Source of the DNA: Deltaproteobacteria bacterium | Lineage (GTDB): Bacteria; Desulfobacterota; DSM-4660; Desulfatiglandales; Desulfatiglandaceae | Length of the DNA stretch: 9,947 bases | Direction of reading: 5' to 3' | Assembly: GCA_021159825.1 (NCBI GenBank) | Contig: JAGHDR010000413.1 | Span: 1 to 9,947, forward strand | Shown: positions 6,701-9,947 of the stretch, in pieces | How the letters are laid out: every line of letters begins with the position of its first letter | Numbering within the stretch: position 1 is the first letter of the stretch | Program-made: the position numbers and the translations under genes | Notes under the pieces: model-generated | The model's database searches: none | Seen by the model: only the letters and a program-made list of their open reading frames with translations | What the model was told of the DNA's origin: nothing

Positions 6701-8051
6701 TGTGAAAGACAGTTCCATGCGCGTTCCCCCTGGTGTGTACGGCACCGTTATTGATGCCAAGGTGTTTTCACGGGGCGGCGTTGAAAAGGATGCGCGGACC
6801 CTTGCCATTGAAGCTGAAGAAACCCGTTGCATGAGAAAGGATCTTCAAGACGAGATCGAGGTCGTGGAACGAAGCGCCAGAGAAAAGTTGTTGGGAATTC
6901 TGGAAGGAAAGGCGCTTAAAACAGACCTCTGTGACAAAAAAAGCGGGGCGGTTTTGCTGAAAAAAACCGCAATGATGACGCAGGAAGATATTGAATCCCT
7001 ACCCATTGAAGTGTTCTCATGGGCGGATGTGAAGGCACCCATGGATGAAATTGAAAAGGTTGAGGCGATCGTTTTAAAGTGTACCGACAAGGTTGAGCGC
7101 TTGACCACAATCTGCGAGAACAAAATAGAAAATTTTGACCTGGGAGATGAGCTGGCGCCCGGGGTGGTTAAAATGGTGAAAGTGTATGTGGCGGTAAAAC
7201 GAAAGCTGTCTGTCGGGGATAAAATGGCCGGTCGCCATGGCAATAAGGGCGTTTTGTCTCGAATACTGCCTATTGAGGACATGCCCTATTTTGCGGATGG
7301 AACCCCCGTGGACATCGTTTTAAATCCTTTGGGCGTGCCCTCACGGATGAATGTGGGCCAGGTGCTTGAAACCCATTTGGGATGGGCTTCCCATGGTATG
7401 GGTATAAAAGTTCGGGAGCTGTTTGATAAGATCGACAGTACCGAACTGCTCAGGGAGAAGTTCAAGCATTGGTTTTCCAAAGATGAATACCAGTCTTATT
7501 TTGCGAATTTGTCGGATGCGGAACTACTGAAGGAATCATCGTTGATGCTGGATGGTGTACCGTTGGCGACACCGGTATTTGATGGTGCTTCAGAAGAGGA
7601 GATCAAATACTTTCTGGAGGAGGCCGGGCTATCGGCCACCGGTCAGGCGACACTTTATGACGGGCGTACGGGGGAGTCTTTTGATCAGGATGTCACTGTT
7701 GGCATTATGTACATGCTGAAATTGCATCATCTGGTGGATGATAAAATCCATGCCCGTTCCATAGGACCGTATTCTCTGGTGACCCAACAACCCCTGGGTG
7801 GAAAGGCGCAATTCGGGGGTCAGCGGTTGGGGGAGATGGAAGTGTGGGCCATGGAAGCCTACGGGGCAGCCTATACGCTCCAGGAGTTTCTAACTGTAAA
7901 ATCAGATGATGTGGCGGGACGGACGCGCATGTACGAAAGAATTGTTAAGGGGAATAACGCACTTGAACCCGGACTGCCCGAGTCGTTTAAGGTTCTGATG
8001 AAAGAACTGCAAAGCTTAGGCCTTGAAATGGAACTTTTTGAGGACAGCTGA
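3747..8051 (+). CDS. rpoB: DNA-directed RNA polymerase subunit beta
   Basis: The beta subunit forms one pincer of RNA polymerase and half of the active-site cleft. The protein has 1434 residues against 1342 in E. coli. Visible landmarks are the protrusion/lobe region with [21 protein letters not shown], the rifampicin pocket [19 protein letters not shown] (Asp590, His600 and Ser605 match E. coli D516, H526, S531, with Thr592 at N518), [48 protein letters not shown] (Lys1159 and Lys1167 match the active-site lysines K1065 and K1073), and the C-terminal clamp [17 protein letters not shown]. Much of the extra length comes from an apparent second copy of a ~58-residue module at about residues 308-423 (DPETG at 318 and 376). 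AAGGAG at 3736-3741 lies five bases before ATG 3747. Confidence 0.99.
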   Translation: MFKNDGVRRRARKSFGKISKVMETPNLIAMQRRSYERYLQKDIPPQEREDVGLQAAYMGVFPIHDFAGTSSLEFVKYAFEGAKYSEEDCLSKGMTYEASLRLTVRLVVFDTDTVSETKSIRDIKEQEIYFGTLPIMTDRGTFIINGTERAVVSQLHRSPGAFFDHDKGKTHASGKLLYSARIIPLRGSWLDFEFDPKDFLYVRIDRRRKFPVTILLKALGYTAKDLLYHFYDTEMIEIGETGGWREASPEILAQSRITKDIIDGDEKVIAKNGAKITKRLLKTLGANETTKPRMSMLKQVPLEIEKGTELQVVEDIPDPETGDILITSESMLSTDGCALLIEKGISQVKCIDRKRIRIPVELEDIEARVICEDLIDPETGEVLLEGNSPLTIDKIESILERGIMNIECLVLDGHGISRSIRETLVTDRINTPEEAVLDIYRKMRPSSPPTPEVAETFFTNMFFNLDTYDLSRVGRLKLNYRLGMEGVSLEQRTLRKEDIFGTVEELIRLKSAEALVDDIDNLGNRRVRAVGELLENQYRVGLVRMERAIKERMSLQEVETLMPHDLINSKPVSAVVKEFFGTSQLSQFMDQTNPLSEVTHKRRLSALGPGGLTRERAGFEVRDVHPTHYGRICPIETPEGPNIGLIVSLSTYARVNEFGFIETPYRRVSDNKVTESLEYLSALDEKDYPIAQANAPLDDDGGFVRDEAAVRIEGEAFKVPVADVRYMDVSPDQLVSVSASLIPFLEHDDANRALMGSNMQRQAVPLLKAKAPLVGTGVEKVVARDSGISVIAKRDGIIEHVDASRIVIRFTDTDENDDSEVEICKLVKFRRSNQNSCYNQKPIVKKGELVKKGQIIADGPAMEQGELALGRNVMVAFMSWGGYNFEDSILISERVVKEDVYTSIHIDEFEILSRDTKLGKEEITRDIPNVGEDALKNLDDSGIVRIGAEIGSGDILVGKITPKGETQLSPEEKLLRAIFGDKAGDVKDSSMRVPPGVYGTVIDAKVFSRGGVEKDARTLAIEAEETRCMRKDLQDEIEVVERSAREKLLGILEGKALKTDLCDKKSGAVLLKKTAMMTQEDIESLPIEVFSWADVKAPMDEIEKVEAIVLKCTDKVERLTTICENKIENFDLGDELAPGVVKMVKVYVAVKRKLSVGDKMAGRHGNKGVLSRILPIEDMPYFADGTPVDIVLNPLGVPSRMNVGQVLETHLGWASHGMGIKVRELFDKIDSTELLREKFKHWFSKDEYQSYFANLSDAELLKESSLMLDGVPLATPVFDGASEEEIKYFLEEAGLSATGQATLYDGRTGESFDQDVTVGIMYMLKLHHLVDDKIHARSIGPYSLVTQQPLGGKAQFGGQRLGEMEVWAMEAYGAAYTLQEFLTVKSDDVAGRTRMYERIVKGNNALEPGLPESFKVLMKELQSLGLEMELFEDS

Positions 8052-8076
8052 TTGGCGTTGTGGTGCTGATTGGTGA

Positions 8077-9947
<1,871 letters not shown>

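Overview
This window is a housekeeping locus of a mesophilic-looking Gram-negative bacterium. It carries, all on the + strand, the 3' tip of rpmG (ribosomal protein L33), tRNA-Trp, secE, nusG, rplK, rplA, rplJ, rplL, rpoB and the first ~618 codons of rpoC. The order rpmG - tRNA-Trp - secE - nusG - rplKAJL - rpoBC, the one-helix SecE with a basic N-terminal tail, and the RpoB/RpoC sequences (close to proteobacterial ones, with RpoC numbering identical to E. coli through the catalytic loop) fit a deltaproteobacterium / Desulfobacterota member, possibly a sulfate reducer. That placement is inference from synteny and remembered family sequences, not a database search.

Layout. Bases 1-16 end rpmG and 32-108 are tRNA-Trp with an encoded CCA. 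Bases 109-208 are a short leader to secE (209-589). nusG (656-1186, GTG start), rplK (1202-1624) and rplA (1655-2362) follow with short gaps. Bases 2363-2679 form a 317-base non-coding control region: an intrinsic-terminator-like hairpin, an L10-leader-type RNA that can be recognised by sequence and folding, and a long hairpin that can bury the unusually strong rplJ Shine-Dalgarno. rplJ (2680-3204) and rplL (3234-3617) encode the ribosomal stalk. The 129-base gap to rpoB (3618-3746) holds two hairpins, one with a T-run, enclosed by a 6-bp long-range pairing. rpoB (3747-8051) and rpoC (8092 to beyond the window end, TTG start) encode the two large RNA polymerase subunits.

How it works together. 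SecE (translocon), NusG (elongation factor), L11/L1 and L10/L7-L12 (ribosomal stalk base, L1 stalk and L12 stalk) and RNA polymerase are growth-rate genes, normally co-transcribed but tuned separately. The tuning points appear to be the structures at 2403-2439, 2519-2676 and 3618-3697. They would let ribosomal proteins be autoregulated by L10(L12) binding and let the rpo genes be made at lower level than the stalk proteins.

No mobile element, CRISPR array, defence system or novel multigene system is visible. The most noteworthy signals are the rplJ leader switch, the structured rplL-rpoB gap, and an apparent internal module duplication in RpoB (about residues 308-423) that explains much of its extra length. 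No firm promoter was found; only weak candidates exist.
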